Shown one piece after another: positions 8,958-20,657 of a stretch of 64,000 nucleotides of DNA. The stretch spans positions 558,001 through 622,000 of the forward strand of contig SZOZ01000002.1 of assembly GCA_030263455.1 (NCBI GenBank), given 5' to 3'. The position numbers and the translations under genes were made by a program. The notes below the pieces were generated by a model. It worked only from the letters and a program-made list of their open reading frames with translations. It made no database searches and had not been told where the DNA came from. Positions within the stretch are counted from its first letter, which is position 1. Every line of letters starts with the position of its first letter. The DNA comes from Synechococcales cyanobacterium CNB (GTDB lineage Bacteria > Planctomycetota > Phycisphaerae > Phycisphaerales > UBA1924).

Positions 8958-10760
8958 TCACGGAGCGACGAGCGGTCCGTAGACCAGCGGCGCGAGCGCG
9001 ACGCAGACGATGCCGCAGAGAATGGTGAGCGGCCCGCCGAAGCGCGTGTAGTCGATCCACTTGTATCCGCCCGGTCCCATCACCATGAGGTTGGTCTGGT
9101 AGCCGATGGGCGTGGAGAACTCGCAACTGGCGGCGACGGCGATCACAACCGCGAACGGCAGGAAGTTCAGGCCCGCCTCCTGCGTGATGCCGAGGGCGAT
9201 GGGGAACATGAGGACGGCGGCAGCGTTGTTGGTGATGACGCAGGTGAAGAAGGTCGTCACGGCGAAGGTGACGGCGAGAAGCGCCCACGGGCCGAGGTCG
9301 GCCGTCGCGTCCACCACGCCGTGCGCGATCCAGGAGGCGAGGCCGGTCTTGCTCATGGCCCGCTCGATGCCGAAGGCGGCGGCGATGACGATGAGAACCT
9401 GAAAGTCCACTGAGCGTCTGGCCTGGGGGCCGGTGCAGCATCGGGTGAGGATCATCAGCCCGGCGCCCGCCATCGACGCGACCATCGGGTCGAGCCAACC
9501 GGTCGAGATCGCGACGACGACGGCGAGCACGATGCCCATCGCGATCCAGGCACGCTCGTGGCGAAGGGCGGCGGTCTGGGCGGCCTCGCTCACGAGCATG
9601 AAGTCGGTCGAGTCGCGGTACTGCTTGGCGAAGCCCTGCGGCGCCTCGAGGAGGAGCGTATCGCCGGGGCGGAGTCGGATGTCGCCGATCTTGCCGCGCA
9701 AGCGGTATCCCTGGCGATGCACGGCGACGACAACCGCGCCGTAGCGCGTACGGATGCCTGCGCCGCGCACCGTGCTGCCCACGAGCGGCGATGCCGGCGA
9801 GACCACGGCCTCGACCAGGCGCAGGTTCGGCCTGTAGCCCCCGCCGCCTTCCTCGTCCGCGATCGGTTCGAGGCCCTTGAACTGCTGCAAGTCCACCAGC
9901 GAGTCCAGCCGCCCCACGAACACGAGAACGTCTCCGGCGCGCAGCGTCTCCTCCGGTCCGACGGCGATCACGGTCGAATCCGCGCGGTCGATGCGGCTGA
10001 GGAAGAGCCCGGGCAGCGAACGCAAGCCCGCGCCCTCCACCGTCCTGCCCGCGAGCGGCGAGCCTTCGGTGAGGCGCATCGCCGCGACGTACTTGCGGCT
10101 CTGTTCCTTCCCCGCCTGCTCCGGGCTGGAGCGGTCGGGCAGCAGCCACTTGCCGAAGAGGAGTATGTACGCGACGCCGACGATCGCGACCGGCACGCCG
10201 ACCCAGGTGATGGTGAACATGCCGAAGCGCACGGGATCGCCGAGCGAGTTGCGCACGTCGGCATGGCTCATCATGCCCGCGACGACGACGTTCGTGCTTG
10301 TGCCGATGAGCGTGCAAACGCCGCCGAGGATGGAGGCGGCGGAGAGGGGCAGCATCAGTTTGCTGGCGGGGATGCGGGAACGCTTGGAAAACCCGTCGAT
10401 GGCGGGCATGAGCATGGCGACGATGGGGGTGTTGTTGATGAACGCGGAGAGGCCGACGACGGGGATCACCATGCGCGCCTGGGCGGAAACGACAGACTTG
10501 GCCTTCTTGAGCATCGGGCCCGCGATGAGGTTGATCGCGCCGGTTTCGCGCATGCCCGCTGCGACGACGTAGAGCATCGCCACGGTGATGACCCCGCCGT
10601 TGCTGAACCCCCGGACGGCCTCGCCCGCGTCAATGACGCCCGCGAGCAGGAGCGTGACGAGCACGCCCATGAGGATGATGTCCGGCCCCCAGCGCCCGGC
10701 GACGAGCGCGGCGAGCATCCCCACCAGCAACGCCCCGGTCAGCCAGGCTTCCCACCCCAT
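8958..10760 (-). CDS. SLC13/DASS-type anion permease with two TrkA-C (RCK-C) domains
   Basis: This protein of about 600 residues has many membrane helices. It opens with AWLTGALLVGMLAALVAG and includes the hallmark FINNTPIVAMLMP near residue 125, plus a second NN-containing repeat, FFTCVITNNAAAVLMFP. Between the two membrane halves are two soluble stretches of RCK-C type (AGRTVEGAGL...GDVLVFVG and VGSTVRGAGI...GDTLLLEAP), as in sulfate or dicarboxylate permeases with ligand-binding inserts. The ATG at 10760 was preferred to the GTG at 10778 because GGAGGG lies eight bases upstream. The substrate is probably an inorganic or organic anion; sulfate would suit the nearby sulfotransferase but is not shown. 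Confidence 0.88.
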   Translation of the reverse strand: MGWEAWLTGALLVGMLAALVAGRWGPDIILMGVLVTLLLAGVIDAGEAVRGFSNGGVITVAMLYVVAAGMRETGAINLIAGPMLKKAKSVVSAQARMVIPVVGLSAFINNTPIVAMLMPAIDGFSKRSRIPASKLMLPLSAASILGGVCTLIGTSTNVVVAGMMSHADVRNSLGDPVRFGMFTITWVGVPVAIVGVAYILLFGKWLLPDRSSPEQAGKEQSRKYVAAMRLTEGSPLAGRTVEGAGLRSLPGLFLSRIDRADSTVIAVGPEETLRAGDVLVFVGRLDSLVDLQQFKGLEPIADEEGGGGYRPNLRLVEAVVSPASPLVGSTVRGAGIRTRYGAVVVAVHRQGYRLRGKIGDIRLRPGDTLLLEAPQGFAKQYRDSTDFMLVSEAAQTAALRHERAWIAMGIVLAVVVAISTGWLDPMVASMAGAGLMILTRCCTGPQARRSVDFQVLIVIAAAFGIERAMSKTGLASWIAHGVVDATADLGPWALLAVTFAVTTFFTCVITNNAAAVLMFPIALGITQEAGLNFLPFAVVIAVAASCEFSTPIGYQTNLMVMGPGGYKWIDYTRFGGPLTILCGIVCVALAPLVYGPLVAP

Positions 10761-10862
10761 CCCGTACACCCTCCACACGTCCCACGAGGCCGCATCCTAC
10801 CGAAACTTCGGGGGGGGACCTCGCACGCCCCCTCCACTACTTCGCTCGATCTACGCTTGTTC

Positions 10863-11729
10863 GTGCTGCGCCCCCTGCTGCTGCTGGCTGCCTTGTTCTT
10901 CGTCCATTCGACGCTCCGCGCCCAGCCCGTGCTGGAACTCTCGCTGCTGACGTTCAACATCCGCTACGCGACGGCCGCGGACGGGCCGAACGCTTGGGAG
11001 CGCCGGGCGGACTTCGTGGCCGAGGTGATCCGCGAAGCGGACGCGGACGTGGTCGGGTTGCAGGAGGCGCTCCGCGGGCAACTCGACCACCTTGCGGCCG
11101 CGCTGCCGCGATATGCCGAGATCGGCGTGGGGCGAGACGACGGTCGCACGCGCGGCGAGCACTCGACCATCCTGTACGACTCGGCCCGCTTCGCCGTCGC
11201 GGAGTCGGGCACGTTCTGGCTGTCCGACACGCCGGAGATGCCCGGCTCGATGCACTGGGGCAACCGCATCACGCGGGTCTGCACATGGGCGCGTCTGGTG
11301 GAAAAGGCGACTGGCCGGGCCGTGTACGTCTACAACACGCACCTGGACCACGAATCACAGCCCTCGCGCGAGAGGAGCGTGCGGCTCATCGCGGAGCGCA
11401 TCGCCGCGCACACGCACGCGGACCCGGTCGTGCTGATGGGCGACCTGAACGCGGGCGAGGACAACCCGGCCGTGCTCTTTCTCACCGGCGGCACGGACGA
11501 TCGGTCGGCCGTCGTCTTCCGGGACTCCTTCCGCCTCCTCCATCCCGACACCGTGGAGGTTGGTACGTTCAACGCCTTCCGCTCCGACGCTACGCGCGGT
11601 CCGAAGATCGACTACGTTCTCGTGCCCGCCGAAGCCGAAGTGATCGAGGCGGCGATCATCCGCACCCGGCGCGACGGGCGCGTGCCCTCGGACCACTTCC
11701 CGGTGTCCGCCCGAATCCGGCTTCCCTAG
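10863..11729 (+). CDS. Secreted endonuclease/exonuclease/phosphatase family protein
   Basis: This 288-residue member of the DNase I-like metal-dependent phosphodiesterase superfamily shows LLTFNIRY, VVGLQEAL, YNTHLDHES, VLMGDLNAGE and SDHFPV, which together form the metal and phosphate site. The first 18 or so residues after the GTG at 10863 are a signal peptide ending near LRAQP, so it acts outside the cytoplasmic membrane. A TTG at 10857 is an alternative start. It is divergent from the anion permease. Substrates of this family range from nucleic acids to phospholipid or sugar phosphates and cannot be chosen here. Confidence 0.88.
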   Translation: MLRPLLLLAALFFVHSTLRAQPVLELSLLTFNIRYATAADGPNAWERRADFVAEVIREADADVVGLQEALRGQLDHLAAALPRYAEIGVGRDDGRTRGEHSTILYDSARFAVAESGTFWLSDTPEMPGSMHWGNRITRVCTWARLVEKATGRAVYVYNTHLDHESQPSRERSVRLIAERIAAHTHADPVVLMGDLNAGEDNPAVLFLTGGTDDRSAVVFRDSFRLLHPDTVEVGTFNAFRSDATRGPKIDYVLVPAEAEVIEAAIIRTRRDGRVPSDHFPVSARIRLP

Positions 11730-11798
11730 CCGCGGCTCGCATCGGTTCTCACACCCCGCGTCTCTGCGCCTCCGGGCGAGCCTCTGTATCATCCACTC

Positions 11799-13532
11799 AT
11801 GCGAGTTGTCCGCTTCTTCCTCGCGGTTGTTCTGGTTCTCGCTCCCTCCCACTGCCGCGCTCAGCAGCACGCCGCGCACTACACGCACGGAGCGGTCGCG
11901 GCAGCGCACCCGGTCGCGTCGGAGGCCGGCGCTGCCATGCTGCGCGCGGGCGGGAACGCCGTGGACGCGGCGGTGGCGGCCTCGTTCGCGCTCTCGGTTG
12001 TGCGCCCGCAGTCGTGCGGCGTGGGCGGCGGCGGGTTCATGGTCATTTACCTCCCCAACGACCCCCTGCGCGGGCGCATCGTGACGGCGATCAACTACCG
12101 CGAGACCGCGCCCGCCGCGGCGACGCCGGACATGTTCCAGCGCGCGAGCCACGAGCACGCCAGCACGCGCACGGGGCTTGCGATCGCCGTGCCGGGGACG
12201 GTGGCGGGGCTGCTGCACGCGCTGGAGCGGTACGGAACGATGGAGCGTGCGGCTGTGCTCGCGCCGGCGATCGCGGCGGCGCGGGACGGGTTCATCACCG
12301 ACGGGGCGCACGCCGCCGCGGCGCGTGAGGTCGCCCCGAACATGAGCGACGAGGAGAAACGGCGCAGTCCCCTCCTCTGGCGCACGCTGCTGCGCGAGGG
12401 CGCGATCCGCCCTGGCGACCGCATCGTGAACGAGCCGCAGGCGCGGCTGCTGGAGGCGATCGCGGAGCGCGGCGCGGCCGCGTTCTACGACGCGCCGGAA
12501 CTCCCCGATGCCGCGGCGGCGGCAGGGGGCGTCATCACGCGCGATGACATGCTCGGCTATGCGCCGGTCGAGGTGTCTCCGCTGGTGTTCGAGTTCGCGG
12601 GGCGCACGTTCCTGGCGATGCCGCCGCCCTCGTCGGGCGGACTGGCAATGGCCCAGTCGCTGCTGATGCTGGAGCGAGTCGCTGGGCCGATGACCGGGCC
12701 GCGCCCTCCGGACACTGACTTCGCACACCTGCTGGTCGAGTCGTTGAAGCACGCCTTCGCGGACCGGGCCGAGTGGCTGGGCGATCCGGCATTCGTCGAC
12801 GTGCCGGTGCAGCGTCTGCTCTCGCCCGAGTACCTCGACGCCAGGGCCGCGACGATCGACCGCGAGCGCACCCGCCCGTCGCACGCCTACGGCACGCGGG
12901 AGGCGAAAGACGACGCCCCGGCCGCGCCGCCGCCGGACGACGCGGGCACGAGTCACCTGTGCGCCGTGGACCAGTGGGGCGGGGCGGTGGCGTGCACGGA
13001 GACGATCAACCTGTCGTTCGGCTCGCGGATCACGGTCGAGGCGTGGGGCATCTGCCTGAACAACGAGATGGACGACTTCACGGCCCGTCCGGGCGAGCCG
13101 AACGCCTTCGGACTGCGCCAGTCGGCGCGCAACGCGCCCGCGCCGGGCAAGCGACCGCTGAGCAGCATGAGCCCGACGATCGTGCTCGACGCGGAAGGGC
13201 GGGTGGAGGCTGTGGCGGGCGCGGCCGGCGGGCCGCGGATCATCACGGCCACGGCGCAGTGCCTGCTGAACGCGCTGGTGCGCGGGCTGGACGCGGGCCA
13301 CGCCGTCGCCGCGCCCCGGCTGCACCACCAGTGGCTGCCGGACCGTTTGCTCTACGAGACGAGCGGAGCGGCGGACAGCGAGCACAACGCGCTGATCGGC
13401 GCGCTGGCGGCGCGCGGGCACGATGTCGAGCGGACGGGGGGCATCGGCGTGGCGCAACTCATCGTTCGCACGAGCGAGGGCTGGCACGCGGCGTGCGACC
13501 CGCGACACGGCGGGCGACCGGCGGGGCACTGA
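11799..13532 (+). CDS. ggt: Gamma-glutamyltransferase
   Basis: This 577-residue precursor is an N-terminal nucleophile hydrolase that cleaves gamma-glutamyl bonds of glutathione and related peptides in the periplasm. A signal peptide covers roughly the first 22 residues (FFLAVVLVLAPSHCRAQ). MLRAGGNAVDAAVAAS and GGGGFMVIYL mark the large subunit. The autocleavage threonine is Thr384 in AGTSHLCAVDQWG, which would start the small subunit. PLSSMSPTIVLD and AGGPRIIT near the C terminus match the substrate site. The size is typical of the family (about 550-590). It follows the phosphodiesterase gene by 69 bp. Confidence 0.93.
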   Translation: MRVVRFFLAVVLVLAPSHCRAQQHAAHYTHGAVAAAHPVASEAGAAMLRAGGNAVDAAVAASFALSVVRPQSCGVGGGGFMVIYLPNDPLRGRIVTAINYRETAPAAATPDMFQRASHEHASTRTGLAIAVPGTVAGLLHALERYGTMERAAVLAPAIAAARDGFITDGAHAAAAREVAPNMSDEEKRRSPLLWRTLLREGAIRPGDRIVNEPQARLLEAIAERGAAAFYDAPELPDAAAAAGGVITRDDMLGYAPVEVSPLVFEFAGRTFLAMPPPSSGGLAMAQSLLMLERVAGPMTGPRPPDTDFAHLLVESLKHAFADRAEWLGDPAFVDVPVQRLLSPEYLDARAATIDRERTRPSHAYGTREAKDDAPAAPPPDDAGTSHLCAVDQWGGAVACTETINLSFGSRITVEAWGICLNNEMDDFTARPGEPNAFGLRQSARNAPAPGKRPLSSMSPTIVLDAEGRVEAVAGAAGGPRIITATAQCLLNALVRGLDAGHAVAAPRLHHQWLPDRLLYETSGAADSEHNALIGALAARGHDVERTGGIGVAQLIVRTSEGWHAACDPRHGGRPAGH

Positions 13533-13547
13533 CGGCGCGAGGCCGCA

Positions 13548-13766
13548 TCACGGGCACGGCGGGTACCTGAAGAGGTCGAGGAAGCACATGACGTCGAGGG
13601 AGTTGATGGCGGTATCGCCGTTGCAGTCGGCGGCGGCGTCTCCGGCGGCGTAGAGGTTGAGGAAGCAGAAGAGGTCGCGTGTGTCGAGGACGCGGTCGTT
13701 GTTGCAATCGACGAAGCAGGGGAGGGGATCGCCGGGGACGCCCCAGAAGGTGATGGCGTGCGTCAA
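13548..13766 (-). pseudogene. Detached dockerin-like tail, in frame with the upstream gene after a single TGA
   Basis: Seventy-two codons carry two calcium-loop repeats of the planctomycete dockerin type, DCNNDRVLDTRDLFCFLN and DCNGDTAINSLDVMCFLD. The stretch continues the reading frame of the 281-residue gene at 13767-14612 with only TGA (complement of 13767-13769) between them. The track-like TTG start at the first codon has no ribosome site. The simplest reading is one secreted protein with a C-terminal dockerin domain, broken by a nonsense change or a base-call error. Readthrough is possible but unproven. Confidence 0.65.
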
Positions 13767-14612
13767 TCAGATCGGGCAGACGCCGAGGTCGGTGAAGAAG
13801 TAGCACCAGGCGTCGCCCGGCGCACCGCAGATGAAGGCGTCTACGTCCTGGCTCCATCCGGTGGATGAGCCGGGGCGACCGGGAATCCCGCCGGCGTCGG
13901 CCGTGCCCCAGAGGGCGAGGTGCGCGCCGAAGGAGTCCACCACGCAGAAGTCGCCGTTCTCGATTCGATCGGCGAGGAAGTGGAGATTCGCGCCCGCGCC
14001 ATCCTGCGGCATGGTCCAGCCGTCGGTGCCGCCAGTCCCGAGGTCAACGCTGGTGAACCACATGCCCGACTTGAGTGCGGGGAACTCGAAGACCCACCCC
14101 GCCGCGCCGGGCGGCTCATCGCACGCCGGTCGGAACGAGTCCTCGGCGGTGAGGATGCCGACATAGCACACGGCGGTCGCGCCCCACCACCACATCCAGC
14201 CCGCCCGTGTTGCGAAGGAACCCTCATAGCCGGGGTCCATGCTCATCTCACTTGCGGCGAGAGGGTTGAGGTACTGCGCTCCGAAGTACCAGCGGCTGCG
14301 GTCCGGCACTCCGCACTCCCCGCCGCCGATCGGCTCGCCCGAGCATGGATGGACCTGCAGCGCATCCCACAGGCGTTCGCAGCCGCGCGTGCCTTCGCGG
14401 GTGGCGGCGTCGGGCGCGTCGTAGTCGCGCCACTCGCCTGCGAGGCGGGCCTGGCCGTCCAAGAGAACGACGGGCGCGTAGCGTGCCGGGACGACCATCT
14501 CGGGCACGGGAGAGACGTGCAGCGTTCGACCATCCTGGGCGGTGGCTGATGCGGACACACCGGCCGCTGCCGCTGCGCAGATCACCGTACGGAACTGGAA
14601 CTTCGGTTGCAC
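13767..14612 (-). CDS. Secreted protein of unknown function, missing its dockerin tail
   Basis: This 281-residue product starts with a signal peptide (VICAAAAAGVSASATAQ). The mature part is rich in Trp, Gly and Asp with several cysteines (CERLWDALQVHPC, ICGAPGDAWCYFFTDLGVC), suggesting an extracellular beta-rich, disulfide-bonded protein. No family is recognised. Its frame resumes directly after the stop as a dockerin-like tail at 13548-13766, a tail typical of secreted Phycisphaerae proteins, so the ancestral gene was probably 13548-14612. It is convergent with ggt and divergent from the aminotransferase gene. Confidence 0.7.
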   Translation of the reverse strand: MQPKFQFRTVICAAAAAGVSASATAQDGRTLHVSPVPEMVVPARYAPVVLLDGQARLAGEWRDYDAPDAATREGTRGCERLWDALQVHPCSGEPIGGGECGVPDRSRWYFGAQYLNPLAASEMSMDPGYEGSFATRAGWMWWWGATAVCYVGILTAEDSFRPACDEPPGAAGWVFEFPALKSGMWFTSVDLGTGGTDGWTMPQDGAGANLHFLADRIENGDFCVVDSFGAHLALWGTADAGGIPGRPGSSTGWSQDVDAFICGAPGDAWCYFFTDLGVCPI

Positions 14613-14843
14613 AGCTGGGCTCCTTCAGACTCGACCACTCGGCGCCGCCCTGAAAGCCCACGAGACCGGCGAACGCCGCTCTCCTCGGGACGTCCCCGCG
14701 CCAGATCGGCGCACCTTCCAGTCTACTGATTGCCCCCTCACCATCAAGGGTCTTCCGCACGCCGCCGCACGCTCGCCGCCATCCGGCGGACCCGCGTTTC
14801 GCTGTGTCCGTTTGATGATCTGGCCATTTGCTACCCTCCTCCC

Positions 14844-15752
14844 ATGCCGACCACCGTCTTCCTGAACGGCGCGTTCGTCGAGCCGGGCGAGGCCCGGGTC
14901 TCGGCGTTCGACGCGGGCCTGCAGCATGCCGTCGGGCTGTTCGAGACGCTTGCCGCGGGCAACGCCGCCGGCGAGGCGTGGGGGCGCCGGTTGCCCGAGC
15001 ACGTGGACCGGCTCTGCGCGTCGGCGCAGGAACTGGCCCTGAGCAACGACCTGCGGCGCGATGCGCTCATCGACGCCGTGCTGCTGACGGTGAAGCGAAG
15101 CGGGCTGCCGCGTGCCCGCGTCCGTCTCACCATCACGGCGGGGGACATGAGCGCGGCCCCCCGGCCCGCGCCGGGCACGACGCCGCCCCCCCCCCACTCG
15201 CCGACCGTGATGATCCTCGCCCAGCCCGCGACGGACTACCCCGAGGCGATGTTCGAGCGGGGGGTTCGGGTCGCCATCGCCGACGCCCGCGCCAACCCGT
15301 TCAACCCCACCGAGGGGCACAAGACGCTGAACTACTGGTGGAGGCTGCGTGAGTTGCACCGGGCCTCGGCGAAGGGCGCGGCCGAGGCCCTCGTCTTCCA
15401 GATCACCAACCACCTCGCGGGCGGGTGCGTCTCCAACGCCTTCGTCGTGAAGGACGGCACGCTCCTCACGCCGTTCGCCCGAGGCGACGAGGGCGCGACC
15501 CTCCCCAGCCCGGTCCTGCCCGGCGTCACGCGGGCCGCCTTGCTCGACCTGGCGACAGAGCTTGGCATCGACGCACAGCGGCGCATGATCACGATCGACG
15601 ACGTGCTCGGGGCGGACGAAATCTTCCTGACGAACTCGAGCTGGGACGTGCTGCCCATCGTGGCGGTAGAGCGGGAAACCATCGCCGATGGGAAACCCGG
15701 CCCGCTGACCGCGCGATTGCGCGCCGCGATGGCGGCGGAACCGAGGCCATGA
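14844..15752 (+). CDS. Class IV PLP-dependent aminotransferase (branched-chain / D-amino acid / ADC lyase family)
   Basis: This 302-residue protein is a fold-type IV PLP enzyme. It starts FLNGAFVEPGEARVSAFDAG, where the D-x-G segment with LFET is typical. The Schiff-base lysine is Lys160 in EGHKTLNY, and NAFVVKDGTLLTP and LPGVTRAALLDLA follow in the expected order. EIFLTNSSWDVLPI near residue 275 matches the C-terminal substrate loop. Members transaminate branched-chain or D-amino acids or release pyruvate from aminodeoxychorismate; the sequence does not decide. The ATG at 14844 starts the conserved strand directly; a longer open frame from 14730 is unsupported. Confidence 0.88.
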   Translation: MPTTVFLNGAFVEPGEARVSAFDAGLQHAVGLFETLAAGNAAGEAWGRRLPEHVDRLCASAQELALSNDLRRDALIDAVLLTVKRSGLPRARVRLTITAGDMSAAPRPAPGTTPPPPHSPTVMILAQPATDYPEAMFERGVRVAIADARANPFNPTEGHKTLNYWWRLRELHRASAKGAAEALVFQITNHLAGGCVSNAFVVKDGTLLTPFARGDEGATLPSPVLPGVTRAALLDLATELGIDAQRRMITIDDVLGADEIFLTNSSWDVLPIVAVERETIADGKPGPLTARLRAAMAAEPRP

Positions 15753-15849
15753 AGCGCGTTGCGTGTGTGATGAGCATGGCGTTGCATCCGCGAACTTCTT
15801 TCGCCTGTTCGTGTTTGGTTCGCCCCGGTCTTTCTTTGTTCACAATCGG

Positions 15850-15879
15850 TTGTATCAACGCGGTTCGGCTCGCTAGCAT
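15850..15879 (+). promoter_or_regulatory. Possible promoter for the basic protein gene at 15994
   Basis: TTGTAT at 15850-15855 and TAGCAT at 15874-15879 are separated by 18 bp. They lie about 110 bp upstream of the start codon in a stretch locally richer in T than its surroundings. Each hexamer matches the sigma-70 consensus at four positions. Confidence 0.3.
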
Positions 15880-15993
15880 GGTTTGAAGAACGCAACTCGC
15901 CGCGCAGCGCGTCCGGCATCTCACATGACTTCCATTCTGTGCCACGTGGGCCAGACAACGGGCGCGCCGTCCGGCAAGAGAGGTTGAACGCAC

Positions 15994-16500
15994 ATGGCGA
16001 AGAAGAGGAAGGTCCGCCGCAGGAGAGTGATGCGCAAGGCCGTTCGGCGTGCGCGCAGGTCCGCTGCCCGCGGAACGGGCGCGCTCGCGTCGATGAGCAC
16101 GGAGGCCATCGCGGCCGAGCTCGCACGCCGGCAGAACGCGGCGCCGGCCCTGCGCGACCGAGAGGCCGAACTGATGGCGGAACTCGACGACGTCCGCTCC
16201 CAACTCGCGGGGCTGGACGTGGCTCCGGCCCGGGGACGCCGGCGCGGCGGCGGACGCGGGCCGGGCTGGCCCGCGGGCGGCAGCACGGGCCGAAAGCGCC
16301 CCCGCAACGACGCGAACCTCGAAACCTACCTCGCCCGCGTGCTCAAGGGCAAGACCATGGGCGTCACCGAAGTCGCCAACGCCGTCAAGCGCGCCGGCTA
16401 CAAGACCACTTCCCCCAACTTCCGCACCATCGTCAACCAGACGCTCATCAGGAGCGACAAGATCAAGAAGCTCGCACGCGGCAAGTACACCGCGGCCTGA
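15994..16500 (+). CDS. Small basic protein with a C-terminal winged-helix-like domain
   Basis: This 168-residue protein has three parts. Residues 1-30 are almost all Lys and Arg. A helical middle (MSTEAIAAELARRQNA, RDREAELMAELDDVRSQL) is followed by an Arg/Gly-rich linker. Residues about 104-168 read as a helix-turn-helix fold (LETYLARVLKGKTMGVTEV, TSPNFRTIVNQTLIRS, KIKKLARGKYTAA), similar in layout to HARE-HTH-type domains. It is most likely a nucleic-acid- or nucleoid-binding protein. It stands alone between a candidate promoter and a strong hairpin terminator, which suggests well-expressed monocistronic mRNA. The family assignment is tentative. Confidence 0.8.
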   Translation: MAKKRKVRRRRVMRKAVRRARRSAARGTGALASMSTEAIAAELARRQNAAPALRDREAELMAELDDVRSQLAGLDVAPARGRRRGGGRGPGWPAGGSTGRKRPRNDANLETYLARVLKGKTMGVTEVANAVKRAGYKTTSPNFRTIVNQTLIRSDKIKKLARGKYTAA

Positions 16501-16532
16501 CCGCGCACCCCGAGTCAACCAGCAAAACAACA

Positions 16533-16559
16533 AGGCCCGGGGAATCGTTCCCCGGGCCT
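16533..16559. terminator. Strong hairpin between convergent genes
   Basis: AGGCCCGGGGAA and TTCCCCGGGCCT form a 12-bp perfect stem with a TCG loop, 33 bp after the stop at 16500 and 58 bp before the convergent lipoprotein stop. A long T run is absent, but the stem is symmetric and placed to end transcripts from both sides. Confidence 0.75.
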
Positions 16560-16616
16560 GTTCGTCGGTATGGTTCGGCGCTCCCCGTCAGGCCCGCGCC
16601 CCGAAGCGACGCCGCA

Positions 16617-16898
16617 TCACCACGGGATCGGCTCGCGGGTCAGGCGGCTCGGACGGTCGGTGTAGAAGACCCGCCCCAGGTCCTGCATGAACATCCGTTC
16701 GTTCTCGTTGGCCATGACCGCGAGCGTGTTGTCCACATCTACCTGCCGCTGGTAAAGAGTGACGAGCTCGGGCATGGGGTTGGCCCTGATCTTGGCCGCA
16801 TACCGCGACGAGGGCGTGGACGGCCCGGAAGAACAGGCCATCAGGGTCGCGGCGCACAGGCCCGCGGCGGAAACAGCGAACAGACGGCGCAGACGCAT
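16617..16898 (-). CDS. Small lipoprotein of unknown function
   Basis: This 93-residue product has a classic lipoprotein signal (LFAVSAAGLCAATLMACSSG) with the lipobox LMAC, so Cys22 should be lipidated. The mature part (about 70 residues) contains ELVTLYQRQVDVDNTLAVM and MFMQDLGRVFY, mostly helical. A clear GGAGG lies seven bases before the ATG. It is divergent from clpB. No family is recognised. Confidence 0.82.
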   Translation of the reverse strand: MRLRRLFAVSAAGLCAATLMACSSGPSTPSSRYAAKIRANPMPELVTLYQRQVDVDNTLAVMANENERMFMQDLGRVFYTDRPSRLTREPIPW

Positions 16899-17209
16899 GA
16901 GAGCCTCCTTCCGGCGGGCAGTGTTCTACCGGCCCCGCCCCGGGGCGTCAAATTCGGGCACGGCCGCGAGGGCGTATTCGGCCCGATGCCGAGGGTGGAT
17001 GCAGAAAGAAGGATGGGCTTGGCCCGGGCGAGGGAGCAGACGATGAGCGAGCGGAAGCAGAGGCAGGAAAGTGCCAGAACGGCAGCGTATCGGGCCTGGG
17101 AAGCCGTGGCGGCCTGTGTTGGGCCGGTTTGACGGGCTGACGGGGCCGGGTTGCCGGGCCTGAGGGTTGCATGGATTCAGGGACAGACTGGTCAGGAAGG
17201 AAGGGTTCG
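16899..17209. other. 311-bp divergent intergenic region upstream of clpB
   Basis: No gene is supported here. The region must contain the promoters of the lipoprotein (minus) and clpB (plus). I looked for a CIRCE element (TTAGCACTC-N9-GAGTGCTAA) and did not find one, and no convincing heat-shock sigma-factor promoter was recognised. Confidence 0.5.
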
Positions 17210-19945
<2,736 letters not shown>

Positions 19946-19981
19946 ACCCGCTCTGCATCGATCGCTCGAACGACTTCTCGC

Positions 19982-20470
19982 TCATTCCCGCTCCAGCAGC
20001 AGCGCGGTCAGTTCGTCCGTGACATCCAGCCCCGCGATCCCCGGCCCGGCCTCGACCACGCGGGCCAAGGCGTGGCGGTCCATCACCAGCCGCAGCTCGT
20101 CCTCGATGCCGGGGATGAGTGTGTAGAGCGGCTCGGTCCCGGCCAGTTGGCGGTGAGCGATGTCCTGCATCATCTCGCCGTAGGCCTCGTAGGCCGCAAC
20201 CGCCTGCTCGTCCCCTGCGGCACGGGCGTCATCCCGTGCCCTGATCAGCACCCGCAGTTCGGCTTCCTTCTCCGACGTCCTGTGGAAGGCGACCAGCAGG
20301 TCCGTCCGACGCACGACCCCGACGCCGCCTGTGGCGTTCTCCGGACGAAGCATCAGGGTCGCCCCGGCGTGGCGGTTGACCGGCTCGCTCCCGTTGTGGC
20401 ACCCCGACCCGGCAAGGGCGAGAACAGAGCAGGCAAGAACAACCGGAACGATTCGAAAGAGACGGTGCAT
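19982..20470 (-). CDS. Lipoprotein of unknown function
   Basis: This 162-residue protein starts with a lipoprotein signal (FRIVPVVLACSVLALAGSGC). The lipobox-like AGSGC predicts lipidation near residue 23. The mature part is acidic and helical with alternating Arg and Glu and ends ELTALLLERE. The ATG at 20470 has AAAGG nine bases upstream; a second ATG at 20479 would touch that site. It lies convergent to clpB, 36 bp from its stop. No known domain is visible. Confidence 0.75.
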   Translation of the reverse strand: MHRLFRIVPVVLACSVLALAGSGCHNGSEPVNRHAGATLMLRPENATGGVGVVRRTDLLVAFHRTSEKEAELRVLIRARDDARAAGDEQAVAAYEAYGEMMQDIAHRQLAGTEPLYTLIPGIEDELRLVMDRHALARVVEAGPGIAGLDVTDELTALLLERE

Positions 20471-20657
20471 GACGGGCATCCTTTCAGTGGGCGGGCAGGC
20501 TTGTTTAGCGATCACTAACTTATTGGGGATGTTGGGGTGCGGGTTGCAGGTCGCCGGGCAAATCGGCGTACCGACGACGCACGGCACGGAACCGAGCGTG
20601 AAGGGAGTCGCGTCCACGACTCACCCCCACTTTCACCGCCGGTTTGAATCCAGCCGA

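Noticed and set aside
9558-10862. Long N-terminal extension of the phosphodiesterase open frame
   Set aside because: It is antisense to the anion permease, has biased composition, and the signal peptide begins only at 10863.
16899-17209. CIRCE or heat-shock promoter before clpB
   Set aside because: Neither the inverted repeat nor consensus hexamers could be found.
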